Shown piece after piece: positions 27,631 through 37,978 of a stretch of 40,901 nucleotides of DNA. Position 1 is the first letter of the stretch, and the number at the start of each line of letters is the position of its first letter. A program made the translations under genes and the position numbers. This stretch comes from a virus: positions 1 to 40,901 of the IMG/VR virus record IMGVR_UViG_3300020183_000181, one strand, 5' to 3'. The notes beneath the pieces are model-generated. The model was not told the origin of the DNA. It saw only the letters and a program-made list of their open reading frames with translations, and ran no database searches.

Positions 27631-30486
27631 ATGCGAAAAGAATTTTACGAGAAAGCATTACCGTCGCAGGGTTTGTACTGTGCAGCCGGGATCGACCGAG
27701 ATGGTCGAACCTACCATCGGTTTGCAGAGTCGCTCAGCGAGTTGGATAGTTACATCGATGAATTGCAAGAGAGTCAACTCAATGTATTTGTAACACTCAA
27801 TACTTTTAGTCAGCGTAGTCGTAAATCTGATTGCGCCTTGTCGTGCAAGACGTTCTTTATTGATCTTGACGTTGATCCCGATAACGACAAGAAGTACGCA
27901 AGTAAGGAAGAAGCCCTTGCTGCAATAGACGACTTCTTAAAAGTAACTGAACTGCCTCCCCCTGTCCGTATAGATTCAGGAGGTGGAATCCATGCGTATT
28001 GGATATTAGATCAGGACGTACCCACATCGGACTGGAAGACTTATGCTTCTAAATTTAAGAAGTTATGTCTTGACTACCTGAAGATTGACCCTGCTGTTAC
28101 GGCGGATGCCGCACGTATTCTTCGGTGTCCTGAGAGTCTTAATTATAAGAAAGATCCTCCATCGCCTACTAAATTCTTGGACATGGAGTTCCAAGAGTGG
28201 TCATTCGAGGAGTTCAAGAAGTACTTGGGTGAAACGCCTAGTGCTGCCGATTCCATCTTTGACCTACTTCCGAAGGGGATGGACGACGACACTAAGAAGA
28301 TTGCCCGTGTAGATAACTACGAGACTACGTTCCAAGACATCGCAATCAAGAGTCTTGAAGGGAACGGCTGCGCTCAGATTAAGCATGTGCTGGCTAATTC
28401 AAGGACTGCTTCCTACGATGAATGGTATTCAGCATTAGGTATCGCTAGGCATTGCAACGATTGGGAAACTGCAATACATCAATTATCCGAAGATTACGAT
28501 GGGTACGACCGTGACAAGACTATATGGAAAGCCAATCAGACCTTGGGTGCGCCACGTAGTTGCGACTTCTTTGCCTCATCTTGGCCCGAACGATGCAAAG
28601 GCTGTCAGTTTAGAGGGAGAATCCGAAACCCACTCGGCATCGGACGGCGGTTGGTTGAAGCACCGACAACCGGAGAAGTTAGTGAAGAGGATACAATTCG
28701 GGTCGAGAAGAATCCCCAAGAAGTTCCGGCCTTCCCCACATACTTAAAGCCGTTTGTACGGGGTAAGAACGGTGGCATATATTACTTGCCACCGCCAGAG
28801 ATTGACGAAGATGGCGCTAAGATTCAACCAGAACCTACTTTGATTTCTGGAAATGATTTCTTCCCTATCAAGCGTAAGTACAGCCCCGGCGCAGGTGAGG
28901 TCTACGTTATTCGTGTGGTCATGCCACATGAGACGCGAGAGTTTGACGTATCGATGGAGGCGTTCAATGCCCCAGATATGTTCAAGAAGATATTTGGTAA
29001 AGAGGGTGTGACACCACCTTTTCAGAAACAATGGTCAATGCTTATGGATTACATGAACAAGTGGGCGCACTACTTACAGTCGCAGTCTGCCGCCGACGTT
29101 ATTCGTGGTCAAATGGGGTGGGCTGCTGACAACAGTGCATTCATTCTTGGTGCTATAGAAATAGATAAGAACGGAGCCGAACGTAAGTCGGCTACATCGT
29201 CTCTCGTCAAAGGCGTAGCCAAGATGATGGAACCCCGTGGGTCATATGATAAGTGGAAAGAATGCGCTCACGAACTTAACCGCCCTGATTTCGAGATGCA
29301 CGCTTTTGCTATGGGTATGGCGTTTGGGTCTCCACTGATGAGATTTTGCACAACTAAGGGCATGACTTTCTGCTACACGGGTAATACTGGCGGCGCTAAA
29401 TCTGGTGCTTTGATTGGTGCAGTTAGCGTGTTTGCCTCTCCTACAGACGCAAGTGTGTTCAAAGCAACTGACAACGGATTTGTCATGCGTGCTCTCAACT
29501 TTAAGAACATCTTGCTAGGTATTGACGAAGTCAAGGATAAAGATCCAAAAGAGTTATCTAACCTTATTCACTCTATTGCCCAAGGTAAGGGCAAGATTCG
29601 TATGCAAGCCAGCGTGAATGCTGAGCGTGAGCAGGAGTTGTCTGCGGCACAGATATCATTGTGGACTTCTAACGAGTCTATGATAGATAAATTGTTTGCG
29701 TCTAAGCGTAATCCTACTGGCGAAATGGCGCGTTACATGGAATACCGTATTCCTCGTCCCGCTTATTTGGACAAGAACCCAGACTGGGGTGGACAGACAT
29801 TTGACCCGTTTAACACTAACTATGGTTGGGCGGGGCGTGAGTACATCAAGAATTTAATTCTTACGTCAGATGCTGACATTGAGTTGGGAATTAATCGTTG
29901 GCGCGAGCGCATTGCACACTCTCGATTTGGTAGGAACGTTTCTTATCGGTTCTTTGAGAACGCTGCTGCTTCTACGTTTGCAGGGTTAGAATTTGCTCGT
30001 GACTTCAACATTGTTGAATACGACATAGAGAGAGTGTTTGATGCGGTAATGCTTCAATCTATCATGGTTCGAGACAAGACAAGTAAGGAGCAAGCAGTGG
30101 ATTACGAAGGACTTATTACTGAATTCTTTTTGGACAACCATCGTGGTGTCCTCATCTTTAACAACGGCGTTAGCACTACAGAGATCTATGGTCCTCTCAA
30201 AGGACGGATGGAGTTAGATACGGGAATCTTTTACATCTCTACCAAGCACTTTAACGATTTCTTAACTCTACAGTGCAAAGTAAGCACCGCTGAGATGGAC
30301 GAGGTATTGAGAAAGAAGGGCGTTCTTGTAGGCGTAGAAGAGAAGAAGCGGTTGACTACTGGATGGAAGGGCGGCACGCTAAACGGCATCCGCTGCTATG
30401 TATTTAAGTCAAACACACCTAAAGAGATAGTGGAGAAAGTCATTGCCGAGTCAAAAGTTAAGTCAGCAGAGCCTGACGGAACCTGA
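27631..30486 (+). CDS. Primase–helicase: AEP primase fused to DUF927-like ATPase
   Basis: A 951-residue bifunctional replication protein. The N-terminal archaeo-eukaryotic primase domain has TFFIDLDVD (Asp78/80/82), DSGGGIHAYW (~115–124) and ARILRCPESLNYK (~161–173), the three motifs of prim-pol enzymes. A Cys group (CDFFASSWPERCKGCQ) follows near 310–325. The C-terminal ATPase has GNTGGAKS (~584–591) as Walker A and NILLGIDEVKD (~626–636) as Walker B, as in the DUF927 superfamily-3-like helicases. It would prime and unwind at the fork. SD is weak. Confidence 0.85.
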   Translation: MRKEFYEKALPSQGLYCAAGIDRDGRTYHRFAESLSELDSYIDELQESQLNVFVTLNTFSQRSRKSDCALSCKTFFIDLDVDPDNDKKYASKEEALAAIDDFLKVTELPPPVRIDSGGGIHAYWILDQDVPTSDWKTYASKFKKLCLDYLKIDPAVTADAARILRCPESLNYKKDPPSPTKFLDMEFQEWSFEEFKKYLGETPSAADSIFDLLPKGMDDDTKKIARVDNYETTFQDIAIKSLEGNGCAQIKHVLANSRTASYDEWYSALGIARHCNDWETAIHQLSEDYDGYDRDKTIWKANQTLGAPRSCDFFASSWPERCKGCQFRGRIRNPLGIGRRLVEAPTTGEVSEEDTIRVEKNPQEVPAFPTYLKPFVRGKNGGIYYLPPPEIDEDGAKIQPEPTLISGNDFFPIKRKYSPGAGEVYVIRVVMPHETREFDVSMEAFNAPDMFKKIFGKEGVTPPFQKQWSMLMDYMNKWAHYLQSQSAADVIRGQMGWAADNSAFILGAIEIDKNGAERKSATSSLVKGVAKMMEPRGSYDKWKECAHELNRPDFEMHAFAMGMAFGSPLMRFCTTKGMTFCYTGNTGGAKSGALIGAVSVFASPTDASVFKATDNGFVMRALNFKNILLGIDEVKDKDPKELSNLIHSIAQGKGKIRMQASVNAEREQELSAAQISLWTSNESMIDKLFASKRNPTGEMARYMEYRIPRPAYLDKNPDWGGQTFDPFNTNYGWAGREYIKNLILTSDADIELGINRWRERIAHSRFGRNVSYRFFENAAASTFAGLEFARDFNIVEYDIERVFDAVMLQSIMVRDKTSKEQAVDYEGLITEFFLDNHRGVLIFNNGVSTTEIYGPLKGRMELDTGIFYISTKHFNDFLTLQCKVSTAEMDEVLRKKGVLVGVEEKKRLTTGWKGGTLNGIRCYVFKSNTPKEIVEKVIAESKVKSAEPDGT

Positions 30487-30664
30487 ATGGGTTTTACCAT
30501 TTCAGAGCATGGAAGTTGGTGACTCGTTCTTTATCCCAACAGTCAGACCTGCTGGTCTGATCTATACAGTAGATTCTCGCGCCAAGGCGTGTGGTATAAG
30601 AGTTAAAGCTTATACCATGTCCAAGGAAGGGCACCTTGGTGTGAGGGTCTGGAGAGTGGCTTAG
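30443..30664 (+). CDS. Small phage protein, FFIPxxRP family
   Basis: A 73-residue frame with a TTG start overlapping the primase end by 44 bases. The later part (MEVGDSFFIPTVRPAGLIYT … GIRVKAYTMSKEGHLGVRVW) is a pattern common in small phage proteins of unknown function. The TTG start is uncertain; an internal ATG at 30509 is the alternative. The last four bases overlap the end of the opposing 1912-residue gene. Confidence 0.6.
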   Translation: MPSQKLSQQSLTEPEWVLPFQSMEVGDSFFIPTVRPAGLIYTVDSRAKACGIRVKAYTMSKEGHLGVRVWRVA

Positions 30665-33600
30665 TCGCCGCTTTGTATCTGGTCGATTCGGAACCGCTCT
30701 CTCGGTGTTAAATACAATCCATCTATAGACTTACGCTGTTTCTCAAGTCTGTCTTGGATGGAAGTAGCAATTGTACTGTTCATAATGCGATACGGTTTCA
30801 TCGGGTTACTACGGTTGAACTTCTGTATAGATTCCCACGCTTCCAACGTACCTTGCCGATCACCTTCCATATAAGCGGCTGCATACTGATCAATCAAAGC
30901 ATTTCGGCGGGCTTCGAGCTTGTCCCTAATTTTTATCTTAGAAGATACATCCTCGCGTTTGGCAGATACTTCTCTTGGGGTAAAGCCCACAGCCTGCATC
31001 ATCAGGTTATACCCACTGATGTCTTCGACGATTGGCGTACCGTCCTTGTTACGCACTCCTTCTTGCGCCATACGGAGCGACTTAAACCCATTACGTATGA
31101 ATGACGGAGTAATTGCTTCGATACTGCGCTGATACTCGCCTTCTTTAAATAAGTCATATCCACGCTGTGCGCTCAAAAATGCACCGTATGCGGGTCCCAT
31201 TGCCTGCTCTAATGTGTACAAGAACGGCCCAACTTCAGCCATGCGTTTAGGATCATCCCGCCAGATCAAACCGTTGAAGCCGGTACGGGATGCAACGTCA
31301 ACTCTAATCATTTGGTTTAGCAATCCTTTACGCCCAGTCTCTCCAAACTTCTTATCTACGTAGGCAGTAAAGTCATATGGTTCGTCGTCATCGCCCATGA
31401 TTAAGTTGGCTAAGAACTCTATTGCACCATACATGGGCATACCCTGCAGGCCAGCGATCAGGAAAGATGATCCGAATATACCTAGTAACTGACTGCGAGC
31501 TACCTCACGGGTAGTAGGATCAGCGTCCTTAAATGCTTGCTTGAACAATTTGGCAAGTAAGTATATCTGGGCCTGCGCGAAACGCTTGAAGGTGAACATC
31601 ACCTTACCAAAACCTTGTTGGAAAAGGCGAGGGCCAGTCTCTGCTAGAGCAGAACCGTGTGCATCATTTACCACGCGTATGGCTTCTTCAATCGCAGCAT
31701 CTACGTTGTTTGACTTCTCATATGCAAGATCGAATGCAGCGAGTAATGTAACTTCGCGGTTAAAACGCTCTGAGTTTTGGAACAACCAGCCAAGTCCGTG
31801 CGTCACTCTGGCTTTCATACCGACGTAGCTTTTAACGCCAGTCTTTTGTAGCTCGGTTATTTCATAGCCAGTTGAACGACGAATAACAGAACGAGAAACA
31901 GCAGAGTCGTACAGTTTCTTGTACTTAGGATCTATGTTTTTTGTCGCACCAAACGTAAAGTCGGACGGGAATGACTTTTTACCAGCGTTGTTTGTATCCC
32001 AACTACCATTGAAGTAGGTGGACATTGCTTTGTCCATAGCAGCAAAAGCTTTGCTAGCGCCGTACTTACCGCCAAGAAGCGGCATGACTACCATCGGCAA
32101 CTGCGTAGTATTGATAAGCGCCGACGAAATGTTGCCCGCAATGAACCACAAGTAACTGAAGTAACTTGCACCGTCCACAAGCCAGTTCGGCTCTGGATAT
32201 CGGATGAAGTTAACTTGCTTCTCCAGATTGTTGTATACGGCAGCGCGCATAGGATCGGTAGGTCTTTCTCCTCCTGCCTGCTGCTTAATTTCTTTCATCG
32301 TTTCTTCAAGCGGTATAGCGTACTCAAGATTAGTTAACTGATTAGCCATACGAGTGGCTACGTTGGCATATGCTTGAAATACGTCTGGTTCAAAACCAAA
32401 CTTACCGTACCGGAAAGTCCTAGTAGCTGGATCGTAAGACTGTTCACGCGACTGCAACTGCTGCCTGATTGAATCTGCAGGGAGATAGTTTAAGAACGTC
32501 TCATACACCGCATCAATCATGTCTTGCGGCGCACCTTTGGCTTCCATCTCACGAACTACATCGCCCAAGAAACCAGTAGGCGGTGCTCCTCGCTGCCGAG
32601 CATCACGTAACCGCATAAAATCTTGGAAGTCTTTGCCTCCTTCAGCTTTAGCAACTTCTCTAGCGCGATCTCTATCAAGATCACTTGCGTAGGCAGAAGT
32701 AATAGTCTCACCGTTTTTATCGGTGTAGGTCATCCAATAGTTACCACCACGCCACAACGGGAGGTATACCCGAAGCCTCTTGGAGTCGTATCTAGCCTTC
32801 AGTTTATCTACGACATCTTTACCAAGCCGTTGCTCCATCAGAGAGAACAACTGCTCAGCTTTAGACTCATATTCTTTACGTAGATCTTTGTAAGCCTTAC
32901 GAAGTTCTGGGTCTAACCTGTCAAACTCTTTAATGATGTCGTAACCGGCTCGCTCTTGCCCGGTCATTTGATCTTTTGGTTTGTTGAGCACCTTACGGGT
33001 AACAAGCGTAGAAGACCCTTCTTCGTTGCTTAACGGGTCTACTTGATAGACCGTCGTCATGTTGGCAACCTTAAAAAACATATCAAGCTTTTCTGGGTTA
33101 TCTCGATACTTGTTTGACAACTCAAACCACTTGGTCACATTCGTACTAACTTTTTCACGCCTAGCCATTTCAGTAGCGCCGCGCTTACTAAGCAGAACGT
33201 CAAGTTTTTGTATAGCCGGCATATCTGATGCCCAGACTTCGGCAATCTGCGGAATTGAAAAGAATGCGATAGCACCATCACGCAGGCTATCAAACACATT
33301 TCCAAGCGTACTACGTACGCCGTCACCAATCTGATTGTTGTATCTTGGTGCAGTAAGGTTGACATCGAAGACGCTACTAAGTCTTTCTTCCGACCTTTTA
33401 CGTTCAAACGAGATAGTGCCATCGCCGTACGTTTTTTCACGACGGCTTGTAGTTACACCACCGTGTGCCTCAATTAGCGTCTGTCGTACGTCATTGTTAC
33501 TGTAGTTAAGCGGAATACCCATGCCACGTAAAAATCTACGAATAAGTGCCGCCACTCTGTTGAATGCAGCACGGATACCGGCGTCCTTAATCGGTCCCTG

Positions 33601-36399
33601 CGAAGATGCTTCGGCAAGCACTTCTTCAATAGCCATAGACCGCTCAATCTCTGTGCCTAAGTTTGCGTAAGTATTAGGGTTATCTTTCAACCACTTATCT
33701 GCGGCTTTACGCATCGCAGGATTGGTGCGGTAAATGTCAAGCATGGTCTGTCGCATACGGCGACCAAACATATTACGTAAGCCAAAGTGCCCAAGTGCTT
33801 CATGAAATATATTTGCTTTTACGCTTGCATCAGTATTTGCGTTGTCAGCAATAATCCAAATCTGCCCATCTAGGTAAAAGCCTTTAGCATCGTCAAATAC
33901 TTGTTCACGAATATTGTCAGGTAAGTCCTCAATGGACTGAACTACATTGATCTTCGGAGCGTTCTTCCAATTAACCGTTACTTTCTTAACGACTTCAATC
34001 ACCTTAGCCGCAGACATGCCTGCGCCACGACCACGCTCAAAACGAAGCCCAACATCGCGCTTACCGCGCTTGGCTCTACGTTCTTTACGTGCAGCTTTCT
34101 CGGCCTCTTCGCGTTCTTTAGCACGTTCAACTGCTTCTTTAAATTGAGCAGCGTCGTCTTCTTCAATACGTGTTTGTTCAGGAGTAACTTGCGGGGCTAA
34201 TCCCTTAAACTGTGCTTCTGCTTTTTTGAGCTTAGTATCTACGCTAAGAAGTTTCTTAATAGAAATCTGTGGGTCACGTAAGTTGTTGTACAGACCACGG
34301 AAGAACGAGTCTTTAAGCGTAGTCTGCCTACGGTTAATACGATTACTAATCTCTGTCTCGCGCAGCGCAGCCGCTCGCGCACTTATTTCTCTACGTTTCG
34401 CACGTAATGCCTGTATTAACGCACGTCTAGTTGCCGGGTTTTCTGGGTCAGCAGAGTAACCTACGGCTTCACGGTTAAGTCCTAAAGAAGTGGCGGTGTT
34501 GACTTCGGCAGGCGAAAGCTTCTTGACCGTACGGGCACGAGCCACACCACTAGTCAAATCTAAACCAAATTGCTGAGTACCTTCAGTATCACGGAGGCTG
34601 CTTAGTTCTTCCTTAATTTGGTCAACTTCTCTACGAATATCTTCGCGGCGTTGCTGTACTTGAGCCACTGCCGCCGCCTCAGCAGCAGGGTCAACCGGTA
34701 GTTCTTTCTTCGCCGGGCGGGGCGCAGCCTGCAACATATCCGGTCTAGCTGCCGTTAACGACTCCCCCTCAATCATCCCTGCACGGAGCGCGGTCTTGGG
34801 TGCTTGCTTGAGTTCTTGAAAAACCGAATATCGGCTTTTACCTCTAGGCACAATAGCGCCGCTGCCTATCAAAGCTTCTCGTACGGCTCTAGCCTCAGAA
34901 AGAGTTATTCCGAGCGCTTGTTGGAGAGCAATAGCATCTGCTCTACCTGTCTCACGTACAAACTCTATCGCAGCATTACGAATACTTGCGGCACGGGATG
35001 GTTGTTGTGCGGCTTCAACTTCCGCAAGCGCGGCTTCTTCATCTAGTGTATCTGGTACAACGTCTTCTCCGTCAGCAGGCCGTTCAGTAACGTCGCTAAC
35101 AGTACCCAATCCTGCGGATTCAAGTTCTGTAGTGCTAGGCTCTTCGGTTGTAGGTCGAAGTGCAGGCAGTTCAACGCCTCTTCCACCTGCTCCAACGTCA
35201 GTGTCTGCAATAACTCTTGCGCCTGTCTCATCTTCCACCCCCGCTGTAACTGCAGGTGTATACGGTATATCTTCATCAACGGGGGCTAGTCTTTCTGCCT
35301 CCACTGCTTCGAGCAAAGTTTCTTCATCGTATAAATCTTGAGGAAGCACACCTACTTCTTTAGCCGTGCGTGTATCAACACCTGCTTCTTCTAACCGAGC
35401 CGCGTCCTCACGCTCACGTTCATAAGCCTGAATAGCCTCACGTTCAAGGCGGGCTTCGTCCTCATCGCTAATTGCTTGCTCTACGGTTGTCTTGGTTTCT
35501 AGCTGTTTTGCTACTTCTTCTTGAGCTGAGGCTTGCGTTCCGGGCGGAGCAACGCTTGGTTTATCGGGTTCTACGAGCTTTTCTTCAGCGGTAGGAGGCT
35601 GAACAGGGCGGGCACGGCGACCCAAGGCCATGTCCGTAAGAACTTGAATAAATGCACCAACGCCTGCTCCGTAAGCACCCTCTTCACCAGCGCCCTCAAT
35701 TAAAGACTGGCTTGGCTTATAGATACCTCTAGCAATTAAGTTTTGCCCGATTTGAGCAGCCGCTTCCTGTGCGCCTTCTTCACCAGCCGCTTGGAATCCA
35801 CGCTTGATACGGTCCACCATCGCTAGTTGAGTATCGCGAGGCAAACGCTTAACGAAATTAAATACAGGGATGGCTTCGCTTACACCGATAATGGCACCTG
35901 CTGCCGTGACAAGACCTTTGTCTTCTTCGCCACCTTCCATCTCAGCACGCTGCCGTGCTTCACCCGCACCAGCGCCGACACCAAGACCAACAGCGCCAGC
36001 TCTGCCAAGTGCGCCAAGAGGACCAAGAGCAAAGAACGGCGCGGTTGAACCTAGGGCTTCACCAAACTTGCGGCCCGTTGATTCTTCGTAACCGGGAGCA
36101 GCCTTGAACGCTTCACGAGTAGCGCCAGCCAACTCAGCAGCTTTGGCACGTACAGCCATCTCCTGTTCTTCAGTAAGTAATGCCGCTGCGCCAGTAGCTG
36201 CAGTCTCAAGAAGACCAGCCGCACCCGGTATTACGCCCTTAAATGCTTCACGTATTTCACCGCCAAGCGTGGTGTCAGATTCCCCCGAGGCACCTAGGCG
36301 ACGTTGTATAGCAGCGATGACTTGCTGTTTAGTAGCGCCTTCTGGCCCGTTGATGGCGTATTTTTTGCCATCCGGCATCGTCACTACATAACGAGGCAT
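30661..36399 (-). CDS. Giant polyvalent ejection-type virion protein with metallopeptidase motif
   Basis: A 1912-residue late protein. Order: a short N-terminal motif (MPRYVVTMPDGKKYAINGPE, 1–35); Gly/Ala-rich membrane-like segments (~115–140, 160–175, 235–255); a Glu/Pro-rich disordered stretch (~265–460); a winged-helix-like part (RADAIALQQALGITLSEARA, ~475–520); coiled coils; a metallopeptidase-like HEALGH motif (866–871) in the pattern IFHEALGHFGLR; and a long helical C-terminus with a hydrophobic segment (~1430). This multi-domain plan matches 'polyvalent proteins' injected with phage DNA (described by Iyer and Aravind). The activity is inferred from one HExxH motif. Confidence 0.8.
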   Translation of the reverse strand: MPRYVVTMPDGKKYAINGPEGATKQQVIAAIQRRLGASGESDTTLGGEIREAFKGVIPGAAGLLETAATGAAALLTEEQEMAVRAKAAELAGATREAFKAAPGYEESTGRKFGEALGSTAPFFALGPLGALGRAGAVGLGVGAGAGEARQRAEMEGGEEDKGLVTAAGAIIGVSEAIPVFNFVKRLPRDTQLAMVDRIKRGFQAAGEEGAQEAAAQIGQNLIARGIYKPSQSLIEGAGEEGAYGAGVGAFIQVLTDMALGRRARPVQPPTAEEKLVEPDKPSVAPPGTQASAQEEVAKQLETKTTVEQAISDEDEARLEREAIQAYEREREDAARLEEAGVDTRTAKEVGVLPQDLYDEETLLEAVEAERLAPVDEDIPYTPAVTAGVEDETGARVIADTDVGAGGRGVELPALRPTTEEPSTTELESAGLGTVSDVTERPADGEDVVPDTLDEEAALAEVEAAQQPSRAASIRNAAIEFVRETGRADAIALQQALGITLSEARAVREALIGSGAIVPRGKSRYSVFQELKQAPKTALRAGMIEGESLTAARPDMLQAAPRPAKKELPVDPAAEAAAVAQVQQRREDIRREVDQIKEELSSLRDTEGTQQFGLDLTSGVARARTVKKLSPAEVNTATSLGLNREAVGYSADPENPATRRALIQALRAKRREISARAAALRETEISNRINRRQTTLKDSFFRGLYNNLRDPQISIKKLLSVDTKLKKAEAQFKGLAPQVTPEQTRIEEDDAAQFKEAVERAKEREEAEKAARKERRAKRGKRDVGLRFERGRGAGMSAAKVIEVVKKVTVNWKNAPKINVVQSIEDLPDNIREQVFDDAKGFYLDGQIWIIADNANTDASVKANIFHEALGHFGLRNMFGRRMRQTMLDIYRTNPAMRKAADKWLKDNPNTYANLGTEIERSMAIEEVLAEASSQGPIKDAGIRAAFNRVAALIRRFLRGMGIPLNYSNNDVRQTLIEAHGGVTTSRREKTYGDGTISFERKRSEERLSSVFDVNLTAPRYNNQIGDGVRSTLGNVFDSLRDGAIAFFSIPQIAEVWASDMPAIQKLDVLLSKRGATEMARREKVSTNVTKWFELSNKYRDNPEKLDMFFKVANMTTVYQVDPLSNEEGSSTLVTRKVLNKPKDQMTGQERAGYDIIKEFDRLDPELRKAYKDLRKEYESKAEQLFSLMEQRLGKDVVDKLKARYDSKRLRVYLPLWRGGNYWMTYTDKNGETITSAYASDLDRDRAREVAKAEGGKDFQDFMRLRDARQRGAPPTGFLGDVVREMEAKGAPQDMIDAVYETFLNYLPADSIRQQLQSREQSYDPATRTFRYGKFGFEPDVFQAYANVATRMANQLTNLEYAIPLEETMKEIKQQAGGERPTDPMRAAVYNNLEKQVNFIRYPEPNWLVDGASYFSYLWFIAGNISSALINTTQLPMVVMPLLGGKYGASKAFAAMDKAMSTYFNGSWDTNNAGKKSFPSDFTFGATKNIDPKYKKLYDSAVSRSVIRRSTGYEITELQKTGVKSYVGMKARVTHGLGWLFQNSERFNREVTLLAAFDLAYEKSNNVDAAIEEAIRVVNDAHGSALAETGPRLFQQGFGKVMFTFKRFAQAQIYLLAKLFKQAFKDADPTTREVARSQLLGIFGSSFLIAGLQGMPMYGAIEFLANLIMGDDDEPYDFTAYVDKKFGETGRKGLLNQMIRVDVASRTGFNGLIWRDDPKRMAEVGPFLYTLEQAMGPAYGAFLSAQRGYDLFKEGEYQRSIEAITPSFIRNGFKSLRMAQEGVRNKDGTPIVEDISGYNLMMQAVGFTPREVSAKREDVSSKIKIRDKLEARRNALIDQYAAAYMEGDRQGTLEAWESIQKFNRSNPMKPYRIMNSTIATSIQDRLEKQRKSIDGLYLTPRERFRIDQIQSGD

Positions 36400-36403
36400 A
36401 GTA

Positions 36404-37975
36404 TTACTCTACTACTTCCGGATTACCAAACCCATCACCTTGAGGAGTATACGCTGCTTCAGCAGCAAGCCTTGCTTGAGTTGATTGGTAACCAGACTCA
36501 GTTTGCTCCAACTGCTCTTTAGCACGCCGAGTATCTTCAGCACGCCTCAAATAAGCGGCTTTTAATTGTGGGTCTGTGGTGCGTTGAGCGGCAGCAATGT
36601 CAGCATAGTACTGTTCTTCCAGTTTTTGCCTATTTGCTCTAGTTGATGCAGCCATAGCAGCACGTCGGTCAGCCCCTTCCTGAGCCAGCATCGCACGGTA
36701 GTTTGCGCCGGTTTCTGAGCGATCAGCCAGACCAATAGCAACTTGAGTCTTAGTAAGATCAGATTGAGCAGCGGTAACTTCTCCACGAAGTTTATCCAAT
36801 CTGTCAATGCCTGTTTTGGTAGCGCCTCGTTTGACCTGCGCTTCCAGATCATCAAGTTGAAACCGTTTGTCTTGCAACCGTTCGCGTAGTTGCTGTTCTT
36901 TATCTTTCATTGACTCGTAGGCTTTCATGCCCTCAACGCCGCCCATGGACAACGTCTCCCAAAGGTTACGAGCACCCTTGGCAGAAGCAGCAAATCCTGC
37001 CTGAGCAAAAGCCATCCAGAATTTCTTTTCGGAAGAAGTAGTACCGGCTTTTTCTTGTTCTTCAATCTTAGCGCGACGAGCCGCAATAGATTCAAGATAT
37101 GGTTTCTCTCTAGCTAACTCTGCGTCAATTGCTTCTTTTTCATCTTTAGGAAGACGTGCTTTTGCTTCAGAGAGTCGGTCCTGAAGAGGCGAAATATCTA
37201 GCTCTGCACTTTTAGGCGGCGCGGATAATTTCCTAGTTCCAGTAGCGCCAGCAGCATCGGTAGACGGACGCCTAGCATCAGCTTCAGCAAGAAGCCTAAT
37301 ATCTTCATCAGTAAGCCCTTCTTGAGCCGTCTCAACTTTGACCCCTTGAGTAGCGGCTGCTTCCTCTTCTTCGGGGCTAAGCAAATACGCCGCGCCAGCG
37401 AGGCCAGCAGTTAAGAATGGATGTTTGAGTGGGAATCTGGCTAACGCACCTATCCCCCTAGACATAGCAGAACGCACCGCAGCAGAACGAGATGGCTTAG
37501 CAGGTTCTTCATAAGGAATAAGGTCGCCCGCACTTCCAATATCCACATTACCTTCAGGATCAACTTCGTAAACACGGGGTGGTCTACCACCCTTATTGAA
37601 CGCAACAATTCCACCGCCAGCCATCTGCTTCATAGGTTGGCCCGTGATACCTCCCTGCATGGGAGCACGAGCAAGATTAGGCGCAGGCATACCCGCTACG
37701 CCCTGATTCATACGCTCTTGCTGCTTCAGTTGTGCGTATTGGTTAGATACTTCTTGATCTACGCTAGCGGTGGGAGGCTGACCTTGTTGCTGCTGTTTAG
37801 CAGCTTCTTGAACACGGCGGTACTTGAATACAAGACTAGCCAGTTTAGGATCGGCTCCCATAGACAAAAGAAAATTCTCAACCTGATCAGGAGGAATCTG
37901 TTTCTCTTTAATAAATTTTTCAGTCGCTGCAACTCGCGGGTCAAGCGCAGTGACTCCGTACATTTCACGAGCCAT
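36404..37975 (-). CDS. Putative internal virion / ejection protein
   Basis: A 523-residue helical protein rich in Ala, Gln, Glu and Lys. The N-terminus (MAREMYGVTALDPRVAATEK) precedes Gln-rich repeats; a Gly cluster, QMAGGGIVAFNKGG (~120), is a motif widely seen in aquatic phage virion proteins; a short hydrophobic segment (LTAGLAGAAYLLS, ~190) and coiled coils (~290–510) follow. It sits just upstream of the giant ejection protein and downstream of two other virion-like genes, and the SD GGAGGAGG is embedded in the previous gene's final Gly codons. An ejected internal protein is likely but inferred. Confidence 0.65.
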   Translation of the reverse strand: MAREMYGVTALDPRVAATEKFIKEKQIPPDQVENFLLSMGADPKLASLVFKYRRVQEAAKQQQQGQPPTASVDQEVSNQYAQLKQQERMNQGVAGMPAPNLARAPMQGGITGQPMKQMAGGGIVAFNKGGRPPRVYEVDPEGNVDIGSAGDLIPYEEPAKPSRSAAVRSAMSRGIGALARFPLKHPFLTAGLAGAAYLLSPEEEEAAATQGVKVETAQEGLTDEDIRLLAEADARRPSTDAAGATGTRKLSAPPKSAELDISPLQDRLSEAKARLPKDEKEAIDAELAREKPYLESIAARRAKIEEQEKAGTTSSEKKFWMAFAQAGFAASAKGARNLWETLSMGGVEGMKAYESMKDKEQQLRERLQDKRFQLDDLEAQVKRGATKTGIDRLDKLRGEVTAAQSDLTKTQVAIGLADRSETGANYRAMLAQEGADRRAAMAASTRANRQKLEEQYYADIAAAQRTTDPQLKAAYLRRAEDTRRAKEQLEQTESGYQSTQARLAAEAAYTPQGDGFGNPEVVE

Positions 37976-37978
37976 GGG

